Below, one piece after another: positions 5,372 to 6,105 of a stretch of DNA of 6,105 bases. Origin of the DNA: an uncultured Carnobacterium sp. (lineage in GTDB: Bacteria; Bacillota; Bacilli; Lactobacillales; Aerococcaceae); assembly GCA_905371865.1 (NCBI GenBank), contig CAJPNA010000089.1:1-6105 (forward strand), given 5' to 3'. The position numbers and the translations under genes are program-made. A model generated the notes under the pieces. The model made no database searches, was not told the DNA's origin, and saw only the letters and a program-made list of their open reading frames with translations. Numbering within the stretch: the stretch's first letter is position 1; each line of letters opens with the position of its first letter.

Positions 5372-6076
5372 TTATAACAAGTCTTCTAAAATATATTTAA
5401 AATCTTTTTCTTCCATTTTTTGAATCATAATAATCCCATCCCCTAAAGGAAGTAATGTTGATCTTAAGGTTGGGTCACTTTGTACTAAATCAAGGAACAT
5501 GTTGAGGCGACGATGAATTTTACGCACACGTCTTGGGCGATCCATCACATCTTCTAAAATCGTTCCTCCTTGGAAAATATCATCCACCACTAGCACGCCG
5601 CCAACTTCTAGCACGTCCATGCAATATGGGAAGAACTCAATATATTTTGCTTTAGCACTATCCATAAAGAGGAAGTCATATTTTCCTTGTTCTAGCGTTG
5701 GTAAAATATCGGCTGCATCGCCTTCCAATTGGGTGATTCGGTCGGATAAGCCTAATTTTTCAAAGTTTGCTTTGGCACGGCTATACATTAACTCATAGCG
5801 ATCAATGGTCGTTACTTTTGCTTGTGGTGAAGCTGTTGCCATTAAACTCGCTGAGAATCCAACGGCTGTCCCAATTTCTAAAACATTTTTCGGTTGGGTT
5901 AGTCCCACTATAAAATCTAGGAAAACGGCTGTTTCATGAGGAATAATGGGAATTCCTAATTCATTAGCCATATTTTCTAATTCGCCTAAGCCCCCCGGAA
6001 AACGGCGTTGACTTGTGCGCATGTACTCGACCAGTTCCGGTTTGACAACAGGTCTGTGCATCATTTCATTTAACAT
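5372..6076 (-). CDS. SAM-dependent O-methyltransferase, YrrM/TrmR-like
   Basis: This 234-residue class I methyltransferase belongs to the cation-dependent O-methyltransferase family (Methyltransf_3, catechol-OMT fold). VLEIGTAVGFSA (65-76) is the glycine-rich SAM-binding loop, Asp92 in TTIDRYE probably contacts the SAM ribose, and Asp139 (FLFMDSAKAKY) with Asp165-Asp166 (LVVDDIFQGG) are the expected metal-binding acids. Closest known role by family is Bacillus TrmR (YrrM), which methylates 5-hydroxyuridine at the tRNA wobble position; a position just before gltX fits a translation-related job but does not prove it. The frame could open at a GTG at 6103, but the ATG at 6076 follows GAAGGAG by five bases and is preferred, making the gene complete. 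A TAA (6090-6092) just upstream may end a preceding gene in another frame. Confidence 0.85.
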   Translation of the reverse strand: MLNEMMHRPVVKPELVEYMRTSQRRFPGGLGELENMANELGIPIIPHETAVFLDFIVGLTQPKNVLEIGTAVGFSASLMATASPQAKVTTIDRYELMYSRAKANFEKLGLSDRITQLEGDAADILPTLEQGKYDFLFMDSAKAKYIEFFPYCMDVLEVGGVLVVDDIFQGGTILEDVMDRPRRVRKIHRRLNMFLDLVQSDPTLRSTLLPLGDGIIMIQKMEEKDFKYILEDLL

Positions 6077-6081
6077 AAATT

Positions 6082-6088
6082 CTCCTTC
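6082..6088 (-). promoter_or_regulatory. Methyltransferase ribosome binding site deciding the start
   Basis: GAAGGAG on the minus strand stands five bases before the ATG at 6076. This argues against the in-frame GTG at 6103, which would place the site inside the coding region. Confidence 0.75.
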
Positions 6089-6105
6089 GTTAGAATCCGC
6101 CACCG

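Noticed and set aside
6090..6104. C-terminal codons of an upstream minus-strand gene
   Set aside because: A frame ending GGGF and TAA can be read up to the window edge, but four codons are too few to claim a gene.
1..6105. CRISPR array, insertion sequence, prophage or known defence genes
   Set aside because: No regularly spaced direct repeats, transposase, integrase or defence-protein motifs were seen; all long reading frames are metabolic or housekeeping.

Overview
The window looks like chromosomal DNA of a low-GC Gram-positive bacterium, most likely a member of the Lactobacillales (an Enterococcus-, Carnobacterium- or Granulicatella-like organism). The grounds are AT-rich spacers, strong AGGAGG-type ribosome binding sites, T-rich intrinsic terminators, and a citH-citO gene order that I recall from the Enterococcus faecalis citrate locus. 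The genus is not proven by anything here.

Left half (1-3352, + strand): a citrate-utilisation cluster. A 312-base upstream region carries a perfectly repeated 12-mer and a leader able to form three successive hairpins. It precedes a CitMHS-family citrate/divalent-cation transporter (citH), which ends in its own strong terminator. A GntR/FCD-family regulator (citO-like) follows, overlapping by 8 bases a TTG-started citG for triphosphoribosyl-dephospho-CoA synthase. A perfect 13-bp terminator stem contains the citG stop codon. The transporter brings in citrate, the regulator probably senses it, and CitG makes the precursor of the citrate lyase prosthetic group. Citrate lyase itself and oxaloacetate decarboxylase are not in the window; they may be to the left or elsewhere.

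Middle (3353-3830): a 478-base spacer between convergent genes with no convincing conventional gene. Its left part holds repeated short words (three GCACACAC, two ACCTTTTTTAGC). Its right part (about 3562-3767) is a long imperfect inverted repeat enclosing a separate strong hairpin, either a MITE-like repeat or a structured RNA. This is the least explained part of the window. A minus-strand terminator for gltX closes it.

Right half (3831-6105, - strand): housekeeping genes. A class I SAM-dependent O-methyltransferase of the YrrM/TrmR-like family is followed 65 bases later by gltX, glutamyl-tRNA synthetase. In both, the ribosome binding site favours a start inside the longest open frame. An entirely new system is not demonstrated; the best leads are the inverted-repeat element and the citH leader.
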